Position numbers and translations under genes: made by a program. Shown here one piece after another: positions 53,753 through 63,315 of a stretch of 64,000 nucleotides of DNA (position 1 is its first letter; each line of letters opens with the position of its first letter). The notes beneath the pieces were generated by a model that had not been told where the DNA came from, did no database searches, and was given only the letters and a program-made list of their open reading frames with translations. Source of the stretch: Pontibacter mangrovi (GTDB taxonomy: Bacteria > Bacteroidota > Bacteroidia > Cytophagales > Hymenobacteraceae); NCBI RefSeq assembly GCF_006385705.1, contig NZ_VFRQ01000001.1, forward strand, positions 62,001-126,000, given 5' to 3'.

Positions 53753-54790
53753 ATGGACGAAGTGCTTTTTTTTATCCTGGGCGTTTTGATTATCTGCCTG
53801 GGAGTCTATGACCTGCTGTACACAACCTTTGCGCCTAGGGGCGCGGGGCTGATGAGTGGCTTGACCTCTACCCTTATCTGGAGGTTCTTTTTAGGACTGA
53901 GTATGCTTTTTAAGACCAGGAGGGCGCTGGCAGGTGCCGGGATCACGATCATCATGGCTACCATACTAAGCTGGGTACTGATGCTTTGGGCAGGGCAAAC
54001 ACTCATTTACCTCTCGGATGTGGACGCGGTGGTAAACAGCACGACCGAGGTGCCGGCAAACTTATATGACCGTATTTATTTTACCGGCTACACGTTATCC
54101 TCGCTCGGAAACGGTGATTTTAAGGGCGGCACGAATGCGTGGCGCGTGTACTCAGCTTTTATCTCCTTTTCGGGGCTGATCTTTATCACGATCGCCATTT
54201 CTTATATGGTGCCGATTCTTTCGGCGGTTACAGAGCGCCGGTCGCTGAGTATACGCATCGCCGCCATCGGCGACAGCCCGGAACTGATGCTGCTAAACAG
54301 CTGGGACGGGAAAGACTTTAAAAGCCTGGACAAGCACTTTTCCGGGTTGGCACAGCCCATTGCCAAACAGGGGCAGCTGCACCTGGCCTACCCCTTGCTG
54401 CACTACTTTTATCATTCCGAGAAGGCGGTGGCGCTGCTGCCTAACCTAGCAGCTTTAGATGAAGCCCTCACTATGCTGCTGTTGTATGTGCCGGAGGATA
54501 AAAGGCCGTCCAACCAGACAATGGTACCCATCCGCAGGGCCATCACGACGTTTATGGAGTCGCTTACAGCCATTACACCGGCGCCAAAATCGCTGGAGGA
54601 GCCGTACTTAGGAATTAAGCAGCTGGAGGAGGCGAACATCCCCCTCCAGTTGCCAGAGGCAGAGCGGCTGGACCAGCTGCGCAAGCGGCGCAAACTGCTT
54701 AACGCCATGCTGAGTTATGTTGGTTGGGAGTGGGAGGAAATCGCCAACCCAAAATTCAATACCGACCTTGATTTAAGAGATATACGCTAA
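53753..54790 (+). CDS. Ion channel protein with altered K+ filter
   Basis: 345 residues. Membrane helices at about 5-24, 62-86 and 133-158, with a pore loop between the last two: YTLSSLGNGDF (113-123). It fits the two-helix potassium channel (Ion_trans_2) plan, but the usual GYGD filter reads G119-N120-G121-D122. A soluble C-terminal domain (about 165-345) follows. Convergent with the acetyltransferase-like gene; the gap is 5 bases. Confidence 0.8.
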   Translation: MDEVLFFILGVLIICLGVYDLLYTTFAPRGAGLMSGLTSTLIWRFFLGLSMLFKTRRALAGAGITIIMATILSWVLMLWAGQTLIYLSDVDAVVNSTTEVPANLYDRIYFTGYTLSSLGNGDFKGGTNAWRVYSAFISFSGLIFITIAISYMVPILSAVTERRSLSIRIAAIGDSPELMLLNSWDGKDFKSLDKHFSGLAQPIAKQGQLHLAYPLLHYFYHSEKAVALLPNLAALDEALTMLLLYVPEDKRPSNQTMVPIRRAITTFMESLTAITPAPKSLEEPYLGIKQLEEANIPLQLPEAERLDQLRKRRKLLNAMLSYVGWEWEEIANPKFNTDLDLRDIR

Positions 54791-54795
54791 GCCTT

Positions 54796-55962
54796 CTAGT
54801 GAATGATCCTGGCGCGGGTAAACTCCTTTGTTCTGTCGAAGAGGTAGCGGTAGGTGGCGTGCGTTTTATAGATCCTGCCGCCAATCTGCTCTACCAGGCG
54901 CATCATCTTTGGGTTAAAATCGCCTATCCAGTTCATCTGCAGGTCATAGTATGGGATGCTCGGATTGTTAATCACCAGTTTTCCCGCCTCTACGATCATG
55001 GCTGCCTCTACGCCTTTACCCTGGTGCTCTGGCGTAATGCCGAAGACTATGCCGTACATCGTTTTGCAGGCCCCTCTCCAGCGGTGGAAGATAAACTTCA
55101 CCTTGCCCCACAGGTCAAGCTTGCCGTTGGCATACTTAAACAGCTGGTTCAGCTCAGGTATGGCAATGAAAAAGCCCACCGGCTCGTTGTTGTAGTAAGC
55201 AAACCACATGATGCGCTCGTCCAATATTGGCTTCAGCTGTTTCATAATGGCCGCGGCCTGCGCCTCGGTCATAGGTTTTACGCCCTCATGCTTTGCCCAG
55301 CCTTTGTTGTATACTTCCCTGAAGTCATTGGTATACTTCTGCAGGTTTTTTTTATCCAGGTGCCGGAAGTGGTAGTTCTCATCTGCCAGCACTTTCTCTG
55401 CCTTCACTTTATACTTCTCCGGAATGTCGTCGTGCACGGTGCGGTAGTAAGTATACTGCTTAAAGTAGAGCTGAAATCCGTAGTTCTCCAGTAGCTGCTG
55501 GTAGTAGGGGAAGTTGTAAGGCATGCAGTACGTCGGTTGGTGAAAACCGTCTATCAGTACGCCCCACCATTTATCGCGCTCCCCCAGGTTGATCGGTCCG
55601 TCCATGGCCTCCATGCCCCGTTCCTTCAGCCACTCACGGCAGGCGTCAAGTAACATATTGGCAGCTTCCTGATCGTTTATGCAGTCAAAGAAGCCCATGC
55701 CGCCGGTTGGCTGCTCTGCCGCGTTCATGGTCTTTTTGTTCACGAAAGCGGCTACACGGCCTATCGACTTGCCCTTGTCGTCCTGCAGTATCCAACGGAT
55801 GGCCTCGCCATCGCGCAGCAACTTGTTCTTTTTAGGATCAAAAACATTGTCTATGTCTTTGTCCAGCGGGCGGATATAGTTGGGGTCGTTTTTATACATC
55901 CTCACCTGCAGCATCAGGAATTCCTGGGCAAGTTCAGGAGTGTTTACCTCGATCAGTTTCAT
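54796..55962 (-). CDS. GNAT-fold N-acetyltransferase-like protein
   Basis: 388 residues from ATG 55962 (MKLIEVNTPELAQEFL); the longer frame to 56070 adds a run that looks non-coding. An acyl-CoA site is suggested by GIVFGITPEHQGKGVEAAMI (about 300-320), the Q/R-x-x-G-x-G/A loop of GNAT enzymes. Conserved in Bacteroidota as far as I recall, with no known substrate. Confidence 0.75.
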   Translation of the reverse strand: MKLIEVNTPELAQEFLMLQVRMYKNDPNYIRPLDKDIDNVFDPKKNKLLRDGEAIRWILQDDKGKSIGRVAAFVNKKTMNAAEQPTGGMGFFDCINDQEAANMLLDACREWLKERGMEAMDGPINLGERDKWWGVLIDGFHQPTYCMPYNFPYYQQLLENYGFQLYFKQYTYYRTVHDDIPEKYKVKAEKVLADENYHFRHLDKKNLQKYTNDFREVYNKGWAKHEGVKPMTEAQAAAIMKQLKPILDERIMWFAYYNNEPVGFFIAIPELNQLFKYANGKLDLWGKVKFIFHRWRGACKTMYGIVFGITPEHQGKGVEAAMIVEAGKLVINNPSIPYYDLQMNWIGDFNPKMMRLVEQIGGRIYKTHATYRYLFDRTKEFTRARIIH

Positions 55963-56086
55963 CGTCTTATTGGAATAGAAAATGCTAAATAAACTATTAT
56001 CTGCAAGAAATGGAAGTATAAATGCGGATGTGAGGCGAATACAGGTGCCGGTGAGGGGGGAATGCGGCACAAAGTATAAAATAAAA

Positions 56087-56114
56087 AATGCCTTCAGATA
56101 CGTCTGAAGGCATT
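56087..56114 (-). terminator. Terminator of the tRNA-Thr pair
   Basis: AATGCCTTCAGA (56087-56098) pairs perfectly with TCTGAAGGCATT (56103-56114) around TACG; on minus it ends in a T-run. Confidence 0.85.
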
Positions 56115-56125
56115 CTCTTTTGCAG

Positions 56126-56198
<73 letters not shown>

Positions 56199-56256
56199 TT
56201 GTACTTTATGTTTACCAGGGAAGCAGATGCAGTACAATCATTTGCTTTTGGAGTTG

Positions 56257-56329
<73 letters not shown>

Positions 56330-56409
56330 TTAACCTTTTTTGTTGTGCTTTATTGTGTTAAAGCGTTGCAAAGGTATGTTTTAGATTTTATTCTGCAAAT
56401 ACATGCCTT

Positions 56410-56460
56410 AAATTTTTCTCCTGGCCCTTTCTAAAAAATTGAGAGTCAGGAGAAAAATTT
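56410..56460 (-). terminator. Terminator at the end of the DUF349 gene
   Basis: AAATTTTTCTCCTG (56410-56423) pairs perfectly with CAGGAGAAAAATTT (56447-56460), starting right at the stop codon. Confidence 0.75.
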
Positions 56461-56461
56461 T

Positions 56462-58501
56462 TTAGCCTCTGAAGGCATCCAGCTGGTGCTGCAGCTGTGC
56501 AATGCGCTTTTGGGCGTCGGCAATGCGTCCTTCATACTCCTCGCGCAGCTTATCGGCGTTCTTAGATCGGGCAAAGAACTCGATATTGGTTCGAAGCGTT
56601 TGGATGTCGTTTTGCAGCTGCGCGATCTCGCGACGAAGCGTGTTTTCGCGTTGGTGCAGTTTTTGGCTGGCATCCGGGCTGTGCTTTATGCGCTCCACCT
56701 GCAGCTTCACCAGCATCTCGGTGCGCTCTTCCAGGTTCAGCTCCGGCACGCGCTCCAGGTATTTCTCCATCAGGGAGATAAATTTATCCTCGGCTTTGGG
56801 GCTGGTGCGTTTGCTGCCTTTGTCGGTGCCGCGCCACTGCTGCACAAAACTGTTAAACTCTTCCACTGAGCCGGTGGCGCTAGGCTGCGCCAGTTTGTCG
56901 GCCACTCTGTCGCAGATCTCCATTTTCTCGGCTGAGAGCTTTTCCAACTCCGCGGACTGATGCTGCTCCTGTGCCTGCTTGCGATCAAAGAACTCGTTGC
57001 AGGCCGAGCGGAAGCGCTGCCATACTTTATCAGAGTATTTGTCAGGTACCCGGCCAATGGTTTTCCATTTCTTTTGCAGCTGGATGAGCTTTTCTTTAGT
57101 GGCTCCCCAGTCGCTGCTGTCTTTCAATGCTTCGGCTTCTTCGCAGAGCTGGGTCTTGAGCTGCAGGTTCTGCATTTTCTGCTCATCCAGGGCCTTAAAG
57201 AACTGGTTCTTGTGCTGGAAAAATGCCTTATAGTTTCCCCAGAAAGTTTTGTTCACCTCCTCGGCGTTTTCTTTGGGTACCAGTCCGGCTTTGTCCCACT
57301 CTTCCTTTAGCTTCTGTATCTCATCAGTCTTATCGCGCCACTCGTTGATGCGGTCGGTGTTGAAGGCGGAGAACTCCTGCAGCCGCTCCAGCAGGCCGCG
57401 CTTGACGGTCAGGTTCTGCAGCTCGCGTTCGTTGCGTTCTTCATGGTAAGCGCGGCGGCGCTCGTGCACTTTCTCAGATGCCAGCGTAAACCGCTCCCAA
57501 ATCGGGTCGCGCTGATCGTTCGGCACAGGGCCGATGTTTTTCCACTCTTCGTGCAGGTGGCGCAGCTCCTGCAGTGCTTTGTTTATACTTGGCTCCTCCT
57601 GCAACGCCTGGGCACGGTCTATGAGCTGAAGCTTGGCCTCCAGGTTGCGGCGGCGGTCCAGCTCCTTCATCTCGAAGAACATGCTGCGGTTGTTGTAGAA
57701 GATGTCGAGAAGCGCGTGGTAGGAATCCCACAGCTCCTGCGCCTCGCCGGCCGGTACAGGACCGATGGCTTTCCACTCGGCCTGCAGTTTTTTCAGCTCA
57801 TCACCGCTGTTCTTTGTCTCAGCCGACTCCACTAACTCACGCAGGCGGCTGAGCAGTTCCTGCTTCCGCTCCAGGTTGCGCTGGCGCTGCTCTTCCTGGC
57901 TCTGGCGCTGCTGGTATCTCGTCTCGCGGTAAACCGACAGTAGTTTTTCCAGGTCATGGTGCTCTGGTGAGGCATGGTACTCAAAGCCTTCGTCCGATCC
58001 TCCCTCCTCTTTAAACTTCTCCAAAGCCTCCTGGCGCTGTGCCTGAAACTTGGTGTCATACTGCCGATGCAGCTCATTAACGGTGCGGTGGCGGCGCATG
58101 GCATCGGCGCCTTTTAACAAAGCAGTGAGGTGCTGGCGCAACTCATCAATGGACAGCTGACTATAGTCCGTATGGTCTTCCTCCTCTTCCTCTTCTTCTT
58201 CGTGGCGGTTTTGAGGTGCTGGCGCAGCGGCTGTTGCCTCTTGTGCTGGCGTTTCAGCCGCGTTAGCATCTTTTACATCCGTGTTAGCTTCAGCAAAGGC
58301 CTCGGTTATATTTTCTGATGTGCGGCTTTCCTGTTCAGTGGCCAGTTCAGGCTTTATTTCGGGCTGCTCCTCTTTGTTAACAGCCTGTTCTGAGGGTGGC
58401 TCATTCTGTGAAGAAATAGGTTGCCCAATAGGGCTTTGCTGGTTCTCTGGCTTGTTGGCTTCAGCTCCGGTGGTGTCCATATGCTCTTTGTCAGTTGTCA
58501 T
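56462..58501 (-). CDS. DUF349-repeat coiled-coil protein
   Basis: 679 residues. The first 110 residues are acidic and disordered (Glu-rich run near 108). At least four DUF349 units follow, each with W(K/D)-x-(I/A)G-(P/L/R)VP: EWKAIGPVPAG (about 240), EWKNIGPVPND (about 315), EWDKAGLVPKEN (about 395) and KWKTIGRVPDKY (about 470). A helical C-terminus (about 560-679) ends in heptads (IAQLQNDIQTLRTNIEF). Common in Bacteroidota; function unknown. Confidence 0.88.
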   Translation of the reverse strand: MTTDKEHMDTTGAEANKPENQQSPIGQPISSQNEPPSEQAVNKEEQPEIKPELATEQESRTSENITEAFAEANTDVKDANAAETPAQEATAAAPAPQNRHEEEEEEEEDHTDYSQLSIDELRQHLTALLKGADAMRRHRTVNELHRQYDTKFQAQRQEALEKFKEEGGSDEGFEYHASPEHHDLEKLLSVYRETRYQQRQSQEEQRQRNLERKQELLSRLRELVESAETKNSGDELKKLQAEWKAIGPVPAGEAQELWDSYHALLDIFYNNRSMFFEMKELDRRRNLEAKLQLIDRAQALQEEPSINKALQELRHLHEEWKNIGPVPNDQRDPIWERFTLASEKVHERRRAYHEERNERELQNLTVKRGLLERLQEFSAFNTDRINEWRDKTDEIQKLKEEWDKAGLVPKENAEEVNKTFWGNYKAFFQHKNQFFKALDEQKMQNLQLKTQLCEEAEALKDSSDWGATKEKLIQLQKKWKTIGRVPDKYSDKVWQRFRSACNEFFDRKQAQEQHQSAELEKLSAEKMEICDRVADKLAQPSATGSVEEFNSFVQQWRGTDKGSKRTSPKAEDKFISLMEKYLERVPELNLEERTEMLVKLQVERIKHSPDASQKLHQRENTLRREIAQLQNDIQTLRTNIEFFARSKNADKLREEYEGRIADAQKRIAQLQHQLDAFRG

Positions 58502-58532
58502 GTTTACGCTGTTTAGTAAAACATATTGCGTT

Positions 58533-59105
58533 TCAGTTCAGGCGTGGGTCGTCGGGGTAATTACTCAGCACCTTAAACTTCCCTCCCATTTCTCGGAGGA
58601 TGCTCCTCCAGAGAGTTTCTGTATCCAAAGTAAATAATTTATTCGCAGCATTATTGTTCACGATCCAAACATTTTTGTCAATCTCCTCCTGCAGTTGGCC
58701 CGGTGTCCAGCCGGAATAACCCAGGAAGAATTTAACATCGTCTTTATGCACCATGCCGGCGTCTATCAGGGTGCGGAGGGTTTCAAAGTCACCGCCCCAA
58801 TAAAGGCCCTCGTCCAGCTTTACCGCTTGCGGAAGGTCGGGCAGCCGGTGCACATAGTGCAGCGTATTGTACTGCACAGGGCCGCCTATGCCTAGCACCA
58901 TGTCAAAGTCCTCCTCAAACACATCCAGCACGTCAGACAGATGTAAGTTGGAAGCCCTGTTCAGCACCAGCCCAAAAGACCCCTCCTCCTCCTGATGGCT
59001 GCATAATAGAATCACGCTGCGCTCAAAGTTCGGGTCGCCCAGGTAAGGTTCAGAAATCAGGATACTGCCGTTTTGCGGTTTTACTGTTTTACTATCTGCC
59101 ATCAT
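58533..59105 (-). CDS. YqgE/AlgH family protein
   Basis: 190 residues, family length. Signature SILISEPYLGDPNFERSVIL (about 15-34), GLVLNRASNL, and GIGGPVQYNTLH. The family is conserved in many bacteria; AlgH was first linked to alginate regulation in Pseudomonas, but its molecular role is unknown. Two Met codons at the start (59105 or 59102). Same strand as the DUF349 gene, 31 bases upstream. Confidence 0.92.
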   Translation of the reverse strand: MMADSKTVKPQNGSILISEPYLGDPNFERSVILLCSHQEEEGSFGLVLNRASNLHLSDVLDVFEEDFDMVLGIGGPVQYNTLHYVHRLPDLPQAVKLDEGLYWGGDFETLRTLIDAGMVHKDDVKFFLGYSGWTPGQLQEEIDKNVWIVNNNAANKLFTLDTETLWRSILREMGGKFKVLSNYPDDPRLN

Positions 59106-59364
59106 TTATCTTTCTACACGTTTTATACTCTGTTTTGGCAGCTGTAGGGCACTTAGCCTTACATATATCTATTTTAAATATAAGGATTTTGTTAATAACT
59201 ACGAAATCTGATTGATTAAGTAAAGATTAACGATGCCTAACAGCTGTTTTTTGCTGCTATACTGTAATCATAGGTCAACAGTTGGCTTGGTTGCGGCACA
59301 TCTTCGGAAGATTATGTTTAGCGGCAGCATATAATTTTATACTTTTGGTCAAAACACTGATAAG

Positions 59365-60015
59365 ATGTCGCTGACAAATAATATAGCCGAGATAAGGAAA
59401 AACTACTCCAAGCAGTCTCTCTCAGAGCAGGAAGTAAGCCCGGAGCCGATCAGCCAGTTCAACAAATGGCTGCAGGAGGCACTACAGTCGGAGGTGGAGG
59501 AGCCCACGGCGCTAGTGCTTTCAACGGTTAACAGCCAGGGTCGGCCTTCTGCGCGGGTGGTGCTGCTGAAGGGAGTGGATGAGCAGGGGTTTATGTTCTT
59601 TACAAACTATGAAAGCCGCAAAGGGCAGGAACTGGCGCAGAACCCTTATGCCAGCCTCACATTTTTTTGGCCGGCCCTGGAGCGGCAGGTGCGCATAGAA
59701 GGAAAAGTAGAGAAGGTAGCTGCCCAGGAATCTGACGAGTATTTTCACAGCCGCCCGAAAGGCAGCCAGATAGGCGCCTGGGCATCGCCGCAGAGCCAGG
59801 TTATTTCCGCGCGCCAGGTGCTGGAGCAGCGGGAGAAAGAGCTGAGCGCGAAATATGCCGAAGCGGAAGAATTGCCGCGCCCGGAGTATTGGGGCGGCTA
59901 CCGGCTGGTACCCGCGTACCTGGAGTTCTGGCAGGGCCGGCCAAGCCGCCTGCACGACCGCCTTGCCTACGAACTGCAGGGCCAGGAGTGGCTAATTAAA
60001 CGGCTGGCTCCCTGA
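59365..60015 (+). CDS. pdxH: Pyridoxamine 5'-phosphate oxidase
   Basis: 216 residues. FMN-dependent oxidase making pyridoxal 5'-phosphate, the cofactor of the PLP enzymes in this window. Motifs: [22 protein letters not shown] (FMN/substrate strand), [12 protein letters not shown], and the C-terminal [17 protein letters not shown] active-site block. A TACTTTTG box (59340-59347) lies 17 bases before the ATG and fits the -7 consensus. Confidence 0.95.
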   Translation: MSLTNNIAEIRKNYSKQSLSEQEVSPEPISQFNKWLQEALQSEVEEPTALVLSTVNSQGRPSARVVLLKGVDEQGFMFFTNYESRKGQELAQNPYASLTFFWPALERQVRIEGKVEKVAAQESDEYFHSRPKGSQIGAWASPQSQVISARQVLEQREKELSAKYAEAEELPRPEYWGGYRLVPAYLEFWQGRPSRLHDRLAYELQGQEWLIKRLAP

Positions 60016-60066
60016 GAGCTTCATGTTTATACTTGTGGCGGCTGATTTTATACTTACAACTGAACA

Positions 60067-61365
60067 ATGGCAGAAATATTACCCTTGCGTGCCTGGCGCT
60101 ATACCGATACACTAAAAGACCAAATAGAACAACTTACCTCTCCGCTTTTCGATGTGGTGTCTGAAAAGCAGCGGGAGGCGCTGTATCAGAATCCCCTCAA
60201 CAGCATTCATCTTTCGGTGCCACGCGGCGATAATCCGGCACAGGATGCTGCTTTGCTGCTGCAGGAGTGGAAAGAGAAAGGCATTATACTGCAGGACGGC
60301 CTGCCGGGCATCTATGTATACTACCAGTACTTCCGCTTGCCGGGCAGCGACAAAGAATATGTGCGCAAAGGCTTTATCTGTAACATAAAAGCCTACGACT
60401 GGCACGAGAAAGTGCTCTTGCGCCATGAGAATACCATTCCCAGCGCCGTTAACGACCGCATTGAGCTGCTGGAGGAGACACTGCTGAACGTAAGCCCCAC
60501 GCACGGTTTGTACACGGATGCTGAGTTTCTGCTGGAGCCGTACATGGACGAGAGCATCCGCACCCCGATTTACGAGACAGAGGATTACCAGGGCGTGCGC
60601 GACGTGCTGGCTGTGATTCATGACCATGCCGCGATAGAGCTGTTTCTGCAGACGCTGGCCGAGAAGCAGGTCCTGCTGGCCGACGGGCACCACCGCTACG
60701 AGGGCTCCCTGTTCTATCGCCGCAAAATGATGGCCGAGAACCCCAACCACACGGATTTTGAGCCCTACAATTACCACCTAATGTACCTTACCAACTCTGA
60801 GCACGACGACCTGCGCATCCTGCCTACGCACCGCCTGCTAAAGCAGCTGCCCATGCCGGAGGAGGAGTTTCTGGAGCGGCTGCAGGAGTATTTCACGGTG
60901 ACGCCCAAAGAAGACCCATACGAGCTGAACGAGGTGATTGTGGGCAAGCCTTGGGCATTCGGAATGTACCTGAACGGCAACGCCTATAAGCTGCGCCTGA
61001 AGCCGGAGGTGCACCCAAGTATAGACTGGAACTTTCCGGAGGAGGTAAAGCAGCTGGACCTGACGGTGATGCACTACTTTATCTTTGAGAAGATCCTGGG
61101 CATTTACCGCCAGCAGCAGCGCGACTATAAAGGCCTCAGCTACGAACGCAATTTCACGGCCTGTATCCGGAAGGTGGACAAAGGCGAGGCGCAGCTGGCG
61201 CTCATCACAAACGAGATATCGATGGAGCAGGTGAAGCGCGTGTGCAACAGCGGCGCGGTGATGCCGCAGAAATCGACCTTCTTTTACCCAAAAGTTATCT
61301 GTGGATTTTTATTTAGCTCGATTAAAGAAGATGAATTTACAACGGCCGCTGCTGCTTGCCTCTAA
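60067..61365 (+). CDS. DUF1015 domain protein
   Basis: 432 residues, one domain over the whole length. LLADGHHRYEGSLFYRRKM carries the conserved DGHHR motif, and NSGAVMPQKSTFFYPKVICG the C-terminal signature. Family function unknown; members have been suggested to be kinases acting on small metabolites. It follows pdxH by 51 bases and overlaps maf by 35 bases, so the three genes probably form one unit. Confidence 0.88.
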   Translation: MAEILPLRAWRYTDTLKDQIEQLTSPLFDVVSEKQREALYQNPLNSIHLSVPRGDNPAQDAALLLQEWKEKGIILQDGLPGIYVYYQYFRLPGSDKEYVRKGFICNIKAYDWHEKVLLRHENTIPSAVNDRIELLEETLLNVSPTHGLYTDAEFLLEPYMDESIRTPIYETEDYQGVRDVLAVIHDHAAIELFLQTLAEKQVLLADGHHRYEGSLFYRRKMMAENPNHTDFEPYNYHLMYLTNSEHDDLRILPTHRLLKQLPMPEEEFLERLQEYFTVTPKEDPYELNEVIVGKPWAFGMYLNGNAYKLRLKPEVHPSIDWNFPEEVKQLDLTVMHYFIFEKILGIYRQQQRDYKGLSYERNFTACIRKVDKGEAQLALITNEISMEQVKRVCNSGAVMPQKSTFFYPKVICGFLFSSIKEDEFTTAAAACL

Positions 61366-61915
61366 CTCGCCCCGCCGCAAGGAATTGCTCTCCAGCCTCG
61401 GGCTGAAGTATGAGGTGCTGGTGAAGGAGGTGGACGAAGATTTTCCGGAGCACCTGAAGCGGGAGGAGATTGCCGAGTTTCTGGCCTCGCACAAGGCCGA
61501 TCACTATATTTCAGATATTACGAATGAGGCTTTGATCACCGCGGATACGATCGTTTGCCTGGGCGAGCGCGTGCTGAACAAACCCGCTGATTACGCGGAA
61601 GCAAAGGAGATGCTGCAGGCACTGTCGGGCACGCACAACGAGGTGATCACGGGCGTGTGCATCCTGACCAAAGAGCGGAAAACCGTCTTCCACGACACGA
61701 CCAAAGTATACTTTAAACAGCTGTCGGAGGCGGAAATCGACCATTATATCACGCACTACAAGCCCTATGACAAAGCCGGGGCCTACGGCATACAGGAGTG
61801 GATCGGCATGATCGGGATTGAGCGCATCGAAGGGTCCTACTTTAACGTGGTGGGACTGCCGGTGCAGAAGCTGTATGCCAAGCTGGAGGAGCTGGGGATT
61901 GTGATGGTTGATTGA
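61331..61915 (+). CDS. maf: Maf/Ham1-like nucleotide pyrophosphatase (Maf family)
   Basis: 194 residues from ATG 61331. LLASNSPRRKELL (N-terminus), a central TADTIVCLGERVLNKP and YDKAGAYGIQ are the Maf motifs; catalytic Asp in TADT. It hydrolyses dTTP, UTP or modified nucleotides to prevent their incorporation. A GTG at 61301 is in frame, but the ATG gives the family's normal N-terminus. Starts inside the end of the DUF1015 gene. Confidence 0.92.
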   Translation: MNLQRPLLLASNSPRRKELLSSLGLKYEVLVKEVDEDFPEHLKREEIAEFLASHKADHYISDITNEALITADTIVCLGERVLNKPADYAEAKEMLQALSGTHNEVITGVCILTKERKTVFHDTTKVYFKQLSEAEIDHYITHYKPYDKAGAYGIQEWIGMIGIERIEGSYFNVVGLPVQKLYAKLEELGIVMVD

Positions 61916-62053
61916 TCCTTGTTGATTGTTTTCTTTATCTATTTGTAATGCTACACCCCGACTGCTAATAACATCGAAATGGCTACCTTTGCAAAAGTTT
62001 ATACTTTAGCTCATCCAGAAGTATAAACAATCAGCAATTAACAATCATCAACC
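61906..62053. repeat. Imperfect TTGATT-type inverted repeat flanking the maf-rlmI gap
   Basis: The left arm (61906-61931, GGTTGATTGATCC...) overlaps the maf stop codon; the right arm (62025-62053, ending ATCATCAACC) lies just before the next ATG. After reverse complement the arms agree at most positions with small gaps. Confidence 0.45.
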
Positions 62054-62056
62054 AAG

Positions 62057-63241
62057 ATGTCATTTATCAAATTATATCTGGCTCCGGGCAAGGAGCATTC
62101 TTTAAAGCGCCAGCACCCGTGGGTTTTCTCTGGAGCTATAAAAAAGGCAGACGGAGAACCGGCAGAAGGCGACGTAGTGGAAGTTTACTCCAGCAAGCGC
62201 GAGTTCCTGGGCATGGGCCATTATGCGCCGGGCTCCATTGCCGTGCGTATTTTCTCTTTTGAGCAGGCGGAGCCGGATTATACTTTCTGGAAAGGCAAAG
62301 TGCAGAAAGCCTATGATTACCGCCAGCGCCTCGGCCTAACAGACAACCCCAACACGAATGTATACCGCCTGGTATACGCCGAGGGTGATGGCGTGCCGGG
62401 CCTGATCGTGGATTTCTATAAAGACACAGCGGTGGTGCAAACGCATTCGGTGGGCATGTACAACGTGCGGGAACATGTGGCGCAGGCGCTGCAGGAGATC
62501 TACGGCAACAAACTTCGCGCTGTGTATGACAAGAGTGCGGAATCGCTGCCGGCAAAGGCACCGGTGCAGGCGCAAAACGGCTACCTCTACGGGCAATCAG
62601 AAGGCGGTGTGGTCGTGACCGAGAATGGCAATCAGTTCTTTATTGACTGGGAAACCGGCCAGAAAACAGGCTTCTTTATTGACCAGCGTGAGAACCGTGA
62701 CCTGCTGGCGCGTTACGTGAAGGATAAAGCCGTGCTGAACACGTTCTGCTATACCGGTGGCTTCTCGGTTTATGCGCTAAACGCTGGAGCTACGGAGGTG
62801 CACTCCGTGGATGTATCGAAAAAGGCGATCGAGCTGACAGTGAAGAACGGGGAGCTGAGCCAGGCGCCGGAGAAGCACGAGGCTTTTGCCATGGATACCT
62901 TTGAATTCCTGAAAGGCAAGGAGGACAAGTATGACGTGATTGTGCTGGACCCTCCCGCTTTTGCGAAAAGCCAGAAGGTGCGCCATAATGCCTTGATGGG
63001 TTATAAGCGTCTGAATGCAGAGGCCATGAAAAGGATTAAGCCAGGCGGTATCCTGTTCACCTTCTCCTGCTCGCAGGTCGTGGACAAATACCTGTTCAAC
63101 AACACGGTGATGGCCGCTGCCATTGAGGCCGGGCGCAACATCAAGATCATGCACCACCTCTCCCAGCCCGCCGATCACCCTATCTCCATTTTCCACCCGG
63201 AAGGCGAATACCTGAAGGGATTGGTGCTGTTTGTGGAGTAG
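62057..63241 (+). CDS. Class I rRNA cytosine-C5-methyltransferase, RlmI-like
   Basis: 394 residues. N-terminal PUA domain (about 1-75; HPWVFSGAIKKADGEPAEGD), then the methyltransferase fold with NTFCYTGGFSVYALNAGA (SAM loop) and VIVLDPPAFAKSQK. The second half has FTFSCSQVVDKYLF, where Cys is the nucleophile of RlmI-type m5C enzymes. The E. coli protein methylates C1962 of 23S rRNA. Ends before the terminator at 63270. Confidence 0.92.
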   Translation: MSFIKLYLAPGKEHSLKRQHPWVFSGAIKKADGEPAEGDVVEVYSSKREFLGMGHYAPGSIAVRIFSFEQAEPDYTFWKGKVQKAYDYRQRLGLTDNPNTNVYRLVYAEGDGVPGLIVDFYKDTAVVQTHSVGMYNVREHVAQALQEIYGNKLRAVYDKSAESLPAKAPVQAQNGYLYGQSEGGVVVTENGNQFFIDWETGQKTGFFIDQRENRDLLARYVKDKAVLNTFCYTGGFSVYALNAGATEVHSVDVSKKAIELTVKNGELSQAPEKHEAFAMDTFEFLKGKEDKYDVIVLDPPAFAKSQKVRHNALMGYKRLNAEAMKRIKPGGILFTFSCSQVVDKYLFNNTVMAAAIEAGRNIKIMHHLSQPADHPISIFHPEGEYLKGLVLFVE

Positions 63242-63269
63242 GAGTTATACTTGAACTGATTATAAAGGG

Positions 63270-63304
63270 AAAGGCCGGAACTGTAAAGTATAGCTCCGGC
63301 CTTT
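63270..63304. terminator. Bidirectional terminator between convergent genes
   Basis: AAAGGCCGGA (63270-63279) pairs with TCCGGCCTTT (63295-63304). The loop contains an AAGTATA word. Confidence 0.8.
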
Positions 63305-63315
63305 TATAATATTTT

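Noticed and set aside
56087..56114. GTCTGAA in the tRNA terminator, similar to part of the Neisseria uptake sequence
   Set aside because: A single copy within a palindromic terminator; nothing else in the window supports an uptake word of that type.
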